The notes: a model not told the origin generated them from the sequence alone. 64,000 nt of DNA from Muscardinus avellanarius (GCA_963383645.1 OY726569.1:26049054-26113053), one strand, 5' to 3'; positions 11,531 to 24,633 are shown, counted from the stretch's first letter. Numbers and translations: made by a program.

Positions 11531-13235
11531 AGTGTGTATGGGGAAGGGTACAGGGAAATGAACCCAGGGTATTGTACTTTACAGCCACACACATCGCCCT
11601 TTTTATTTTTATATTTGTTTGTTTCTTTGAGGTACTGGGGAGGAAACCCACAGCATTCTACCTCTGAGCTACACCCACCCCTATTTTGTATTCTTTATTT
11701 TGAAGTGGGTCTCATTGAGTTGCAAAGGGCCTCACTAAGTAGCTGTAGCTGGCCTGGAATTGTGATCCTCCTGTGTCAGCCTCCAGAATGCTGGGATTAC
11801 AAGGGTGTGCCACCACGCGCGGTTTAACTGCAGCCCTTATGAGACATAATCTTGCTACACTTTCCCCAGGCCGGGTTTAAACTCAGATCCTGCTGCCCCT
11901 ACCTACTGTGTCACTGGGATTACAGGCATATGCCTCCAAACTGGGCTCCTTGTAAATTTTTTTTTTTTTTTTTTTTGGCGTGGTACTGCTAATGGAATCC
12001 AGAGCATTCTACCTCTGAGCTACACCCCAGCTCTACTTTCTATTCTTCCCAGCTCTATTTTCTATTCTTTGTTTTGGTTTTGGTGGTACTGGGGTTCCTG
12101 GAAACCCTTCTACCTCCAGGCTACACTCTCAGACACCTATTTTTTATATTTCTATTTGGAAACAGGATCTCCTAAGCCAGCGCAACTGGCTTTGAACCTG
12201 CGCAATCCTCCTGTCTCAGCCTCCCAAGTGCGGGGATTACAAGCGTGCGCCACCAAGCCCAGCTTTATTTATTTTGAACCAAGGTCTCACCAAATTGCTG
12301 AGAGCCTCACTAAAGAGCTGAGGCTGTTCTTGAGCCTGCAATCCTCCTGTGTCAGCCTCCCAAGTACTGGGATTGCAAGTGTTCGCTACCACACCTGGTT
12401 TGTTTGTCTGTTCTGTGCTACTGTGGATTAAAGCATTCTACATCCACATTACACCCCAAGCCTATTTTTTGTTTTTTATTTTCAAACAGGGCCTCACTAA
12501 ATTGCAGAGGTCCTCACTAAGTAGCCAAAGCTGTCCACGAGCCTCTGATCCTCCCGTAATCTAATATCTGGATTTCACACCTGTGCCACCACACCCGGCT
12601 TTTTTCTTTTTCTCTTTTTCTTTTTGCTATACTGGAGACGGAACCAAGGGGCATTCCACCTCTGAGCTACACCCCCAGCCCTATTATTTATTTATTCATT
12701 TATTTATTATTTTTGGTGGTGCTGGGGGTGGAACCCAAGGGCTTTCTACCTCTGGGCTATACTCCCAGACCTATTTTATATTTATTTGGAAACAGGGTTT
12801 CACTAAGTTCCTCAGAGCCTCACAAAGTAGCTGAGGCTGGCTTCGAACTTGCACAATCCTCTTGTCTCAGCCTCCCAAGCACAGAGATTACAAACTTGAG
12901 CCACCACGCCCAGTTTATTTTTTATTCTTTATTTTGAAACAGAGTCTCACTGAGTTGCAAAGGACCTCACTAAGAAGCTGCTGAGGACCTCACTAAGTAG
13001 CTGAGGCTGTCTGTGAACTCTGATCCTCCTGTCTCAGCCTCCCAAATACTGGGATTACAAAAGTGTGTCACCACAACTGGTCCGGTTTATTCATTTATTT
13101 TTATTTTGAAACAGAGTCTCATCAAGTATCTTAGTCTCATCAAGTATATAAATTGCTAAGACTGTCCATGAACCTGTAATCGTCCTATCACAACCTCCCA
13201 AGTACTGGGAGTGCCACCACACCAAACTTGAATCA

Positions 13236-13275
<40 letters not shown>

Positions 13276-14700
13276 TACTAGGGATGAAACCCAGAGGCTT
13301 TCTACCTCCGGGCTATACTCCCAGACCTATTTTATATTTTATTTGGAAACAGGGTCTCACTAAGTTGCTGAGAGCCTCACTAAGTAGCTGAGGCTGGTTT
13401 CAAATTTACGCAATCCTCCTGTCTCAGCCTCCCAAGCACAGGGATTACAAACTTGTGCCACCACGTTCGGCTTTATTCTTTTTTTCTTTTCTTTTTTTTT
13501 TTTTTTTTTGCGGGTCTGGGGATGGAACCCAGAGGCATTTGACCTCCGAGCTACACCCCCTGCCCAATTTTTTATTCTTTATTTGGAAACCGGGTCTCAC
13601 TGAGTTGCAGAGGGCCTCACTAAGTAGCTGAGGCTGTCTGCGAACCGCGATCCTCCGGTCTCAGCCTCCCGAATGCTGGGATTACAAGCGTGCGCCACCA
13701 CGCCCGGCTTATTCTTTATTTAGAAACAGGGTCTCACTGAGTTGCAGAGGGCCTCACTAAGTAGCTGAGGCTGTCTGCGAAGCATGATCCTCCTGTCTCA
13801 GCCTCCTGAATGCTGGGATTACAATGGCCACGAACCTGCGATCCTCCTGTCTCAATTTCCAAAGTACTGGGATTACAAGCATGCTCCACTTCGCCGTGCT
13901 CAGCCCTATTTTATTTATATGTGTGTGTATGTGTTGGTTTCTTTGTTTGCTTGCAGTACTGGGGGGTGGAACCCAGTGGCATTCTACCTTTGAGGTAAAC
14001 CCCCAACCCTATTTTTTATTCTTTTTTTTTAAATTTTGAAACAGAGTCTTACTAAATTGCAAAGGGCCTTACTAAGTAGCTGAAGCTGGCTGTGAACCTG
14101 AGATCCTCCTATCTCAGCCTCAAGTACAAGTACTGGGATTATAAGCATGAACCCACCACAACTGGCTCTATTTATTGTAATACAGAGATTAAACACAAAG
14201 TATTCTCCCACCTAGCTGTACTTCCAGTCCTCTGTATTTATTTATTTATTTATTTATTTATTTATTTTGGGGGTACTGGCCATTGAACCCAGGGGTCGTT
14301 CTACCTCCAAGCTAAACCCCTAGCCCTTGTTTATGTTTTTTATCTATGTATTTATTTTTATTTATTGTGGTACTGTGGATTGAACACAGGGCATTATACC
14401 TCTTAGCTATGCCCCCAGTCCTATTTTATTCTTTATTTTGAAACAGGGTCTCACTAAGTTGTGAGTGGCCTCACTAAGTAGCTGAGGCTGGCCTCAAACC
14501 TGTGATCCTCCTATCTCAGCTTCCCAAGTACTGGGATTACAAGTATGCACCATGCCCAGCCTTATTTTTTGTTTTTTAAAAAGGGTCTTATTATGTTACT
14601 GAAAGTCTTCATACACTGCTGAGATTGGTCCCAAACCTTCAGTCTTCCCATCTTAGTTTTCCTAAGTATTGGGATTCTAGGTTTGGGCCAGGAAGCACAA
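11531..14700. repeat. SINE cluster, mostly minus-oriented
   Basis: Minus-oriented copies lie at about 11620-11825, 11965-12060, 12080-12265 (subfamily C), 12265-12400, 12400-12600, 12600-12700, 12715-12915, 12920-13080, 13100-13230, 13275-13475 (subfamily B), 13482-13708 (a near-complete subfamily A copy), 13710-13830, 13950-14165, 14270-14330 and 14360-14560. Simple repeats include (TG)n at 13241-13274 and (TTTA)n at about 14236-14268. No gene is recognised. Confidence 0.85.
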
Positions 14701-15275
14701 CTAATAGGTTGATCCCCACCCATCCATGGTGCAGGGGAATAAACCCAGGGGCCTTATATCTCTGAGCTACATCCTAGCCCTATTTTACTTTTATTTGGAA
14801 AATGAGTCTCAGTAAATTGGTGAGAGCCTGCTAATTTGCTGAAGCCTGCTTTGAATCTGGGATCCTCCTGTGTCAACCTCCCAAGTACTGGGATTACAGG
14901 TCTGTTCTACTGAGGAGGTAGAAGGAAATAGGCAGATAGGGAAGAGGCCTTAGTAGAAAAAAGCTAATCTCCTGAGTTCCCTGAGGGGCCATAAATACCT
15001 GAAATTCCAAAGGCTCAGAGATAAGAAGGCCAGAGCTTCACAAAGCCATCAGTTTACTAATCAACAAACCCAGGAGCAAGGCAGACACTTCACTGAAAGG
15101 AGATTCTTCAAGGACTTGCAAATATGCTATGCAAATTCTGAGCGCTACTTCCCAGAATTCTCCTTGGAAGTCACCCTAACCAAAAACAAACTTGCAAGCT
15201 GTCAGGCCTTTGCCTTACTCGATGGCAAAAGGGGACTTTTACTCTCAGACCCCCTCCCCTCTTGGGGAGCTGATA

Positions 15276-15337
<62 letters not shown>

Positions 15338-15339
15338 TC
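15276..15339. repeat. (CT)n tract inside the LTR
   Basis: A nearly pure CT run with single interruptions. It gives long spurious Ser/Leu and Arg/Glu open frames. Confidence 0.9.
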
Positions 15340-15344
15340 GTCAT

Positions 15345-15720
15345 GTTGGCCTGAGAGAAGGCAGAGTGCACCTCTTGAGTAGTGACCTGAAGGCCTCTGC
15401 TGGACATCAAGGCTGACCAGGCCCCTGGGGGTGACCTGCACCTCTTTTCTGGCAGATCTCATGGACCCTGGGCACTTGGCTTGGGTGGCACTTGGCTTGG
15501 GTGACACTCGGGTAGTGACCCTGAAGGCAGCTACTGGACCCCAGTTGGGCGGTTGGGGTGTTCGGCCACTTTTCTCTATTCCCTTCTGGCAGATTGCATG
15601 TACTCTGGAAGAAAGCAGCCTGCACCTGAAGGCAATTTGGCTTGGGCTACTCTCAAGTATTGTCCTGAAGGCAGCTGCTGGATCCAGAGTTCCAGCCCCT
15701 TTGGAGTGTTCAGCCATCCT
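15345..15720 (+). repeat. Diverged tandem repeats within the LTR
   Basis: A module with the words ggcttgggtgac/ggcttgggctac, agtgaccctgaaggc/attgtcctgaaggc, gctactgga/gctgctgga and gtgttcggcca/gtgttcagcca occurs at about 15478-15590 and again at about 15640-15730. A shorter related piece (agtagtgacctgaaggc, tctgctgga) lies at about 15378-15405. The period is near 165 bp between the two best copies. Only the last is followed by AATAAA. Confidence 0.65.
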
Positions 15721-15830
15721 TCCCCCATTCCCTGCTGCTTTCAATAAACCTTTTACTCCCCTTCCTGAGGTCGAACTTGCCGGGTTTCCTCTCAAGAAGC
15801 CCCCGTTTCACTACCAGGCCCTAATAGGTT

Positions 15831-16866
15831 AATTTTACAGCTATCTTACATGGATTATATTTATTTTTTTATTTTTATTTTTTGAGGATACTGCGGATGG
15901 AACCCTTCTACATCTGGGCTACACTCCCAGACCTATTTTATAGGGTCTCTTAAGCCAGCAAGGCTGGCTTCGAACCTGCGCTATCCTCCTGTCTCTGCCT
16001 CCCAAGCACGGGTTGCAGTTTGCAACCAGTCTCAGCTACTTAGTGAGGCCCTTTGTGAACTCAGTGAGACCCTGTTTCAAAATAAAGAAAAACAAAACAA
16101 AACAAAAAAAAAGCCCGGCATGGTGGCACATGCTTGTAATCCCAGCATTTGAGAGGCTGAGACAGAAGGATCCAGGTTTGAAGCCAGCCTCAACTATATA
16201 GTGAGGCCCTTTGCAACTCAGTGAAACCCTGTATCAAAATAAAGAATAAAAAAATAGGGCTGGGGTTTAGCTTGGAGGTAGAATGCCTCTGGGTTCCATC
16301 CCCAGTGCTACAAAAGAAAGAAAGAGAGAAAAGAAAGAAGGAAAGAACAAAAGAAAGAAAGAAAAAGAGGGCTGGGGGTATACCTCAAAGGTAGAATGCC
16401 CCTGGGTTCCATCCCCTGTACCGCAAAAAAAAAAAAAAAAAAAAAAAAGAGTATAGACACACTGCTGCAGAGATGATCCCAAATTCAAGTTCAGCCCTGG
16501 CATCTTAGTGAGACCCTGTCTCAAAATAAAATTATAAGGGCTGAGGATGGTGCTTAGTAGTAGAGCACTACTAGGTTTAATCCCTAGTACTGCCGGGCGT
16601 GGTGGCGCAGGCTTGTAATCCCCGTGCTTGGGAGGCTGAGACAGGAGGATCGCACAGGTTCGAAGCCAGCCTCAGCTACTTAGTGAGGCTTTCAGCAACT
16701 TAGTGAGACCCTGTTTCCAAATAAAATATAAAAAAGGTCTGGGAGTATAGCCCAGAGGTAGAAAGCCTCTGGGTTCCACCCCCAGTACCACCAAAAAAAA
16801 AAATAATAATAATCCCTAGTACTACCACCAAAAACTATATATACTACAAACTGGTTGACTTGCCTC

Positions 16867-16916
<50 letters not shown>

Positions 16917-18054
16917 CTCTGAACTACAACCCCCAGCCTTATTTTTCTTTTCTTTAGAGTCTCACTAGGTTGCTCAACCTCACTAAATTGCTAAGGCATA
17001 TATATCTACAAACTGTGATTCTCTTGGCTCAGCCTCCAAAATACTGGAATTATAGACAAGTGCTACTACGCCTGGCTCAAAAATATTCATTCTTAACTAG
17101 GTAAAGCATAGCTGGGAATTGAACCCTCCAAGCTACACCCCCAGCCCTATTTTTTATTTTTTTTATTTTGAAACAGGGTTTCACTGAATTCACAAAGGGC
17201 CTAACTAAGAAGTTGAGGCTGTCCACGAACTGTGATCTCCTGTCTCAGCCTCCCAAATGCTGGGATAACAAGTGTGCACCACCATGCCTGGCTTTCTTTC
17301 TTTCTTTCTTTTTTTATCTTTCTTTTAATCCTTTTTTTTTTTTTTTTTTTTTTTTTGGTGGTACTGGGGGGGGGGCGTAGAACCCAGAGGCATTCTACCT
17401 CCGGGCTATACTCCCAGACCTATTTTATATTTTATTTGGAAACAGGGTCTCACTAAGTTGCTGAGAGCCTCACTAAGTAGCTGAGGCTGGCTTCGAACCT
17501 GTAAGATCCTCCTGTCTCAGCCTCCAAAGGGCAGGGATTACAAGTTTGCGCCACCACGCCCGGCTTTTATTTTTTTATTCTGAAGCAGGGTCTCACTGAG
17601 TTGCAGAGTGCATCACTAAGTAGCTGAGGCTGGCTATGAACCAGGGTCCTCGTGTCTCAGCCTCCCAATTACTGGGGTTTGTTCTTTTTTTGAAACAGGA
17701 TCTTACTGAGTTGCAAAGGGCCTCACTAAGTAGCTATGGCTGTTGGCAAACCGTAATCCTCCTGTCCCCGCCTCTCAAATGCTGGGATTACTAACATGCA
17801 ACACCAGGCCTGGCTTAGTTTGTTTGTTTGTTTGTTTGTTTGTTTATTGGTACTTTAGGTTGAGATTAGAGGCACTCAGTCTCTGAGTTAGACTCCAAGA
17901 CCTATTTTATTTGCATTTTGTGACAGGATCTAGCTAAATTGCTGAGACTGGCTTTGAACTTGAAATCCTCCTGTCTCAGCCTCCCAAGTACTGGAATTAC
18001 AGGTATGCTCTACCACACCTGACTTTCCTATTTATTTACTATTTCCTTTGTTTA
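15831..18054. repeat. SINE cluster, intergenic
   Basis: Copies lie at about 15880-16015 (minus, subfamily C), 16110-16315 (plus), 16365-16450 (plus, right half), 16592-16803 (plus, subfamily B), 17110-17300 (minus), 17355-17565 (minus, subfamily B), 17570-17670, 17690-17815, 17850-18025 (minus). A (TG)n tract lies at about 16870-16913. No gene is recognised. Confidence 0.85.
16592..16810 (+). repeat. B1-dID-like SINE, subfamily B exemplar with target duplication
   Basis: This is a full copy starting gccgggcgtgg at 16592 and ending cccccagtaccacc plus an A-rich tail. The 13-bp direct repeat aatccctagtact flanks it at 16579-16591 and 16811-16823. Subfamily B is marked by aggatcgcacaggttcgaagccagcctc, tttccaaataaaatataaa in the linker and the tctgggagtatagcc(c)(a/g)gaggtagaaagcctctggg right half. 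Clear duplications mark it as an intact L1-mediated insertion. Confidence 0.85.
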
Positions 18055-18260
18055 TTTTTCCCTTCCTACTGAAAGGTTTTTTGCAACTTTCCCTTTGTCT
18101 TTTCTTCTTCTTTCCATCCCAGCAATGACCTAAATCTGGCTTACGGGCTAAGCCCTCTGTAATATGACTGCCATCTGTTCTCCTTCTGGCTCTGCCGCTC
18201 AGGATTTCATCCTCTGATAATTTTTCATTAAGCTAATCTTTGCACAGTCTGCAAAGTGCT
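18055..18260. other. Unique intergenic sequence
   Basis: Non-SINE sequence, probably an old degraded interspersed repeat. No exon or RNA gene recognised. Confidence 0.35.
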
Positions 18261-18517
18261 TTGTTGTGTGTATGTGGCACTGGGGATGGAGCCCGGGGGC
18301 ACTCTACCTCCAAGCTACACCCCCTGCCCTATTTTTTATTCTTTATTTTGGAACAGGGTCACTGAGTTGCAGAGGGCCTAAGTAGCGCCACCACCTTTGA
18401 AGCTGTATCTAAACCTTCCATCATCCTATCTCAGCATCCCAAATACTGGGTTTACAGGCCTGTGTCACACACCCGTTATATTTTTGTTTTTGTACTTGGA
18501 CTTAAACCCAGTGATAT

Positions 18518-18641
18518 AAGGGAGTGGTGAGTCGACCTGGGCCACCCTTCCCCCTCATGCCATTTTGGCATGGGGCTGTAACTATTTTCTGTATTTCTAT
18601 CTTTCTAATAAACTTCTTTAAATCTTCAAAAAAAAAAAAAA
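18518..18641 (+). mobile_element. Short poly(A)-tailed retroposon, copy 1
   Basis: The body is about 110 bp and ends in aataaacttctttaaatcttc, then a 14-nt A run. AATAAA lies about 20 nt before the A run, as in a polyadenylated pol II transcript. A catgccattttggcatg palindrome lies in the middle. A 15-bp direct repeat, taaacccagtgatat, flanks it at 18503-18517 and 18642-18656, showing L1-type retroposition. It is related to the copies at 20011-20120 and 62568-62700. Family not recognised. Confidence 0.75.
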
Positions 18642-19693
18642 TAAACCCAGTGATATTCTATCTCTCTGCTACAGCCTCAGCCCTTTTTCTTTTTCTTTTT
18701 TTTTGTTTTTTTGCAGATCTGGGTAGGGAACCCAGGGGCATTCGACCTCCGAGCTACACCTCCTACACCCCTTTATTTTTCTTTCTTTCTTTCTTTCTTT
18801 TTTTCTTTTTTTTTTTTTTTTTTTTTTTTTTTGGTGGTACTGGGGTTGCTGGAAACCCTTCTACCTCCAGGCTACATTCCCAGACCTATTTTATACTTTT
18901 TAAAAAAATTTTAAACAGGGTCTCTTAAGCCAGCAGGGCTGGCTTTGAACCTGCACAAAAATCTCTTAAGCCAGCAGGGCTGGCTTTGAACCTGCGCAAT
19001 TCTCCTGTCTGCCTACCAAGCGCGGGGACTACAAGCGTGCGCCACCACACTGGGCTCTTTTTCTTTTTCTCTTCTTTTGTGGTACTAGGGGTGGAACCCA
19101 GAGGCTTTCTACCTCCGGGCTATACTCCCAGACCTTTTTTATATTTTATATGGAAACAGGGTCTCACTAAATTGCTGAGAGCCTCACTAAGTAGCTGAGG
19201 ATGGCTTTGAACCTGTGTGATCCTCCTGTGTCAGTTTCCCAAGCGCGGGATTACAAGCATGTGCCACCACGCCCGGCATGCCCGGGTTTTATTTTGAAAT
19301 TTTAACAAGATCTTTCTAAATTGATGAGGCTAGTCTTGAACCTACCATTGTAGGGTTTCAGATTCCCAAGTACTGAAAATAGAGCTGTGGGCCACCTGTT
19401 CCTCAGAGACATTTTTAGTAAAATGACTCTTAGCAAGGCATGGTGGTGAATCCTTGTAATTGCAGCACTTGGGATGCTGAGACAGGATGATTGGAGATTC
19501 AAGGCCAGTCTCAGCTACTTAGTGAGGTCCTCCACAACTTGAACCCTGTTTTAAATTTTAAAAAATAATAAATAGGGCTTGAGGTGTATCATAGAAGTAG
19601 AATGCCCCTAGGTTCAATCTCAAGTACTGCAAAATAAATAAATAAATAAATAAAGCCCGAAGGTAGAAAGCCCCTGTGTTCCACCCCCAGTAC

Positions 19694-19749
19694 CATACTA
19701 ATACTAATACTAATACTAATACTAATACTAATACTAATACTACTAATAA
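19694..19749. repeat. (TACTAA)n hexamer array
   Basis: About nine units of tactaa, joined to a SINE right end on its left and passing into an A-rich tail on its right. On the plus strand each unit is close to the ideal branch-point word. Confidence 0.9.
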
Positions 19750-20010
19750 TAAATAAAAGTAAAATGATTCTTTTGTGACTACCCAGTCCACACCCCCAAT
19801 GAATCATATAGCCTTATATTATTTTGTGGGATAGGATTAAGCCCAGGGCTACTCTACCACAGGTTGGTGATGCCCCCTTCTTCTTCTTCTTTCTCCTCTC
19901 TCTTTTTCTTTTCTTCATACTGGGGACTGAACCTAATGGCATTTGACCTCCGAGCTACACCCCCAACCCTATTTTTTATTCTTTATTTTGAAACAGGGTC
20001 TCACTGAGTT

Positions 20011-20120
20011 TTTTTTTTTTAAGATTTAAAGAAGTTTATTAAAATGATAGAAATACAGAAAATAGAAATACAGCCCCATGCCAAAATGGCATGGGGGGGG
20101 GGACTTGAAATGAATACACC
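20011..20120 (-). mobile_element. Short poly(A)-tailed retroposon, copy 2
   Basis: On the minus strand it shows the same catgccattttggcatgggg core, ttttaataaacttctttaaatctt end and an A run. Direct repeats tcactgagtt lie at 20001-20010 and 20121-20130. Its first 20 or so bases (ggtgtattcatttcaag) differ from the other two copies, so the 5' end is variable or it is 5' rearranged. Confidence 0.65.
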
Positions 20121-20930
20121 TCACTGAGTTTTAAAATATAAAAAAGGTCTGGGAGTATAGCCCGGAGGTAGAAAGCCTCTGGGTTCCACCCCCAGTACCA
20201 CCAAAGAAAAGAATAAAATGGTCTGGATTGTAGCTCAGAGGTAGAATGCTACTGGGTTCCATCTCCAGTACCACACACACAAAAATAAGGGGGGAACCCA
20301 GGGGTATAGCTCTGAGTTAGAATGCCTCTGGATTCAATTTCCAGTACCAATAAATAAATAAGACAGAGGTTGTGGCTTGGAGGTAGAAAAAGGAATATTT
20401 AATGGAGTGTAATGGCACTTGTAATCCCAGCATTTGAGAGGCTGAGACAGAAGGATGGCAGTTCGTGGACAGCCTTAGCTACTTAGTGAGGTCCTGTGTA
20501 ACTCAGTGAGACCCTGTTTCAAAATAAAGAATAAAATAGTTAAGCCGGGCGTGGTGGCGCACGCTTGTAATCCCAGCATTTAAGAGGCTGAGATCAGAGG
20601 ATCACAATTCGTGGACAGCCTCAGCTACTTAGTGAGGTCCTCTGCAACTTAGTGAGACCCTGTTTCAAAATAAAGAATACAAAATAGGGCAGGGGGTGTA
20701 GCTCAGAAGTCAAATGCCCCTGGGTTTCATCCCCAAACCCCCCCCACACACACAAAAAAAAAGAATAAAAAATAGGGCAGGGGGTGTAGCTCAGAGGTCG
20801 AATACCCCTGGGTTCCATCCCCCGACCCACAAAAAAATAAAATAGTGCTGAGGTGTAGCTCAGAAGTAGAATGCCCCTGGGTTCCATCCCCAGTACTGAA
20901 AGTAAAAAAGAAAAGAAAAGAAAAAGGGAA

Positions 20931-21225
20931 GTTTAAGCTGCTTTTTTTCAAGTACATGGAGATATTCACATGAAGGGTGTCAAAGCATAGCGCTCACACT
21001 GTGATCTACAAAGGGTTAACCTCAAAACTAAAAACCTGGATTACCTCCTCCTTTAACATGTAAGAGGACAAGAGGATTGGAAACTAGAGTATTAGAGGCT
21101 GAGGGAGCCTTCAGAGAAAAGGAGTACGCTCTGGGGGAAGCCAGAACTGTAAGTTTATATCTAATACATATTGGTAGCCTCCCATTTTTACCCTGGGGTG
21201 TTTTGTTTTGTTTTGTTTGTGGCAC
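20931..21225. other. Unique intergenic sequence
   Basis: Non-repetitive sequence with no convincing RPGRIP1 5' exon. I looked here for the conserved N-terminal coding exon and did not find it. Confidence 0.4.
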
Positions 21226-21508
21226 GAAGAATTAAACCCAGGGGCATTTTACCTTCCTCCCAGCTACACCAACCCTGGGGTGCTTTTGAAGGGTGAGTGA
21301 GTTCATTCAGCTTCTTTTGTGCCACCGTCTCCCAGGTGACAGACACAACATAGCCAAGTCCTTTCTGTCACCTTCTTCCCTGTGCTCTACCTCCACCCGC
21401 CCTCAGCCCCCGCCCCCGACTGTTTTTCTTTTATGGTACTGGGAATTGAGCCCAGGGACATTCTACCTAAGAGCTACACTCTGCTCACGTAGTACGCGTG
21501 AGTGTGTG

Positions 21509-21555
<47 letters not shown>

Positions 21556-21655
21556 CTGGGGATTGAACCCAAGGGTGTTCTACCTCTGAGCTACACCCCA
21601 GCCCTATTTTTTTATTCTTTATTTTGAAACCGGGTCTCACTGAGTTGAAAGGAAT
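21226..21655. repeat. SINE fragments with (TG)n tract, and unique sequence
   Basis: Minus-oriented SINE right halves lie at about 21220-21275, 21430-21485 and 21555-21655. About 21285-21420 is unique. A (TG)n run of about 20 units lies at 21508-21547. Confidence 0.75.
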
Positions 21656-21660
21656 TTCTA

Positions 21661-22561
<901 letters not shown>

Positions 22562-24598
22562 GAGGGTTTCTATTTTCTGAGGCTGTTCTCCAATATGCAG
22601 TCCTTCTGTCTTAGCCTCCCAAGTGCCATGTCCGCCTTTTTTTGTTTTGAAACATCTTATTAAATTGCTGAGGCAGCTTGGAACTTGGGATCATTCTGAC
22701 TCAGCTTCCTAAATACTGGGATTACAGACATTCACCCCCATGATGTTTTGAAAGCTCATTAATATTGTAGCTTAATTAATGTTAATTGGTCTTTTCTTTT
22801 CTTTTGAGGGTCTGGAGATGGACCCCAGGAGCATTCAACTTCAGAGCTACACCCCCTGCCCTATTTTTTATTCTTTACTTTGAAACAGGGTCTCACTGAG
22901 TTGCGGAGGCCTCACTAAGTAGCTGAGGCTGTCCGTGAACCGCGATCCTCCAGTCTCAGCCTCCCAAATGATGGGATTACAAGCGTGCACCCACACCCCC
23001 AGCTCATGTTTTAAGTTTTTGTTTGAAAATAGGTTCTCACCAAATTGCCAGGAGCCTCACCAAGTTGTTGAGGTTGGTTTCAAACCTGTGACCCTCCTGT
23101 TTCAGCCTCCCAAGAACTGAGATTACAAGCATGTGCCACCATGCATAGTTACTCCTAGCCCTTTTATTCTTTGTTTGGAAACAGGGTGTCTCTAGGTTAG
23201 AGTCTGTCTAAATTGCTGAAGCTGGTCTTGAACCTGCATGCTTCTTGTCTTAGCCTCCCAAATAATGGGAGGGCTATAGGCGTCCTTCCACCCCTGGGAC
23301 CCAGCTCCACTCCGATGCTTTTTCTGACAAATAATGTTCTTGTATTGGCTAATTGCATTTTGTTTCTATATCCATCCTCATTTAGATTTTGGGTATTTTT
23401 TTTAATTTTTGTATATTTTAAACAATGTAGTTACTTATATGCACATAAAAGTTTGTGTGGAAGGGAATGGAGGGGTATGGAACCCAGGGGCCTCTACCTC
23501 TAGGCTATACCTTCAGACCAATTTTTTTTTTTTTTTAGAACTGGGGATGGAACCCAGGTGTATTCTACCTCTGAGCTACGCCCCCAACCCTATTTTTTAT
23601 TCTTTATTTTGAAATAGGGTCTTATTGAATTGCAAAGGGTGTCACTGAGTAGCTGAGGCTGTCCATGAACTGAGATCCTCCTGTCTTAGCCTCCCAAATG
23701 CTGGGATTGCAAGCATGGGACACCATGTCCAGCTTTCTATTTTATTTTTATTTGTTAAAACAGGGTCTTACAGCCAGGTGCACACTTGTAATCCCAGCAT
23801 TTGGGAGGCTAAGATAGGAGGATCTAGTTCGTTGACAGCCTCAGCTACTTAGTAAGGTCATTTGCAACTCAGTGAGACCCTGTTTCAAAATAAAGAATAA
23901 AAAAAAAGGGATGGGGGCATAGTTCAGAGGTAGAATGCCCCTGGGTTCAATAAGCCAGGCATGGTGGCACACACTTGCAATCCCAGCATTCCGGAAGCTG
24001 ATACCGAAGGATCCTGGTTCGCAGGCAGACAGCCTCAGCTACTTAGTGAGGCCCTCTGCAACTTAATGAGACTCTGTTTCAAAATAAAGAATAAAAAATA
24101 GGGCTAGGGGTATAGCTCGGAGGTAGAATGCCCCTGGGTTCCATCCCCAGTACTGCAAAAAATAAAATAAAATAAAATAAAAATAGGGGTGGGGAGCCGG
24201 CGTGGTTGGTGCACGCTTGTAATCCTAGCATTTTGGAGGCTGAGACCCGAGGATCACTGTTCGCGGACAGCCTCAGCTATTTAGTGAGGCCCTCTGCAAC
24301 TTAGTGAGACCCTGTTTAAAATAATGGAAATACAAGGCAGGGGGTGTAGCTCGGAGACTTAATGTCCCTGGGTTCAATCCCTAGTATCCCAAAACAAAAC
24401 AAAAGAACATGAAACAAAGGTAGAAAGAAAGAAAGATGGAAAGAAAGAAAGGAAAGAGAAGAATAAATTCAGGCATGGAGGCACAAGCTTGTAATGCCAG
24501 TACTTGGGAGACTGAGATAGGAGGATCGTGGTACTAGAGATGGAACTCAGGGGCATTCTACCTCTGAGCTACGCCCCCAGCCATATTTTTAATTCTAT

Positions 24599-24633
<35 letters not shown>

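Larger units (their letters stand above)
14911..15810 (+). mobile_element. Solo LTR of an endogenous retrovirus-like element
   Basis: This 900-bp segment begins TG (14911) and ends CA (15810). The 4-bp direct repeat CTAC flanks it at 14907-14910 and 15811-15814. The SINE it interrupts is restored when it is removed. AATAAA at 15743-15748 fits a polyadenylation signal near the 3' end. Its composition differs from the neighbours, and it contains a (CT)n tract (about 15276-15339) and diverged internal repeats. No gag, pol or env frame is present and there is no second LTR, so it is a recombination remnant. The 4-bp duplication favours a class I (gamma-like) family, but the family is not recognised. 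Orientation follows the AATAAA. Confidence 0.8.
14701..15830 (-). repeat. Minus-oriented SINE split by a solo LTR
   Basis: The SINE body lies at 14711-14910. Its head resumes at about 15811-15820 on the far side of the LTR. A 10-bp direct repeat, ctaataggtt, flanks the whole at 14701-14710 and 15821-15830 as the SINE's own target-site duplication. Removing the LTR and one CTAC rejoins the expected end of a minus-oriented SINE (a tctgttctaccaggcc-type head). Confidence 0.8.
18261..20930. repeat. SINE cluster with embedded short retroposons
   Basis: Minus-oriented SINEs lie at about 18265-18470, 18665-18775, 18830-18960, 18965-19055 (partial, head side), 19075-19275 and 19915-20010. Plus-oriented copies lie at about 19430-19640, 19650-19693, 20130-20205, 20215-20275, 20400-20530, 20540-20745 and 20760-20900. 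A partial direct duplication of about 50 bp (tcttaagccagcagggctggctttgaacctgc) occurs at about 18921 and 18962. Two copies of the short retroposon described separately lie at 18518-18641 and 20011-20120. Confidence 0.8.

Noticed and set aside
15116..15832. Open frames of up to 197 codons across the LTR
   Set aside because: They run through a (CT)n tract and LTR sequence and show no gag, pol, env or other protein motif. They exist because simple repeats lack stops.
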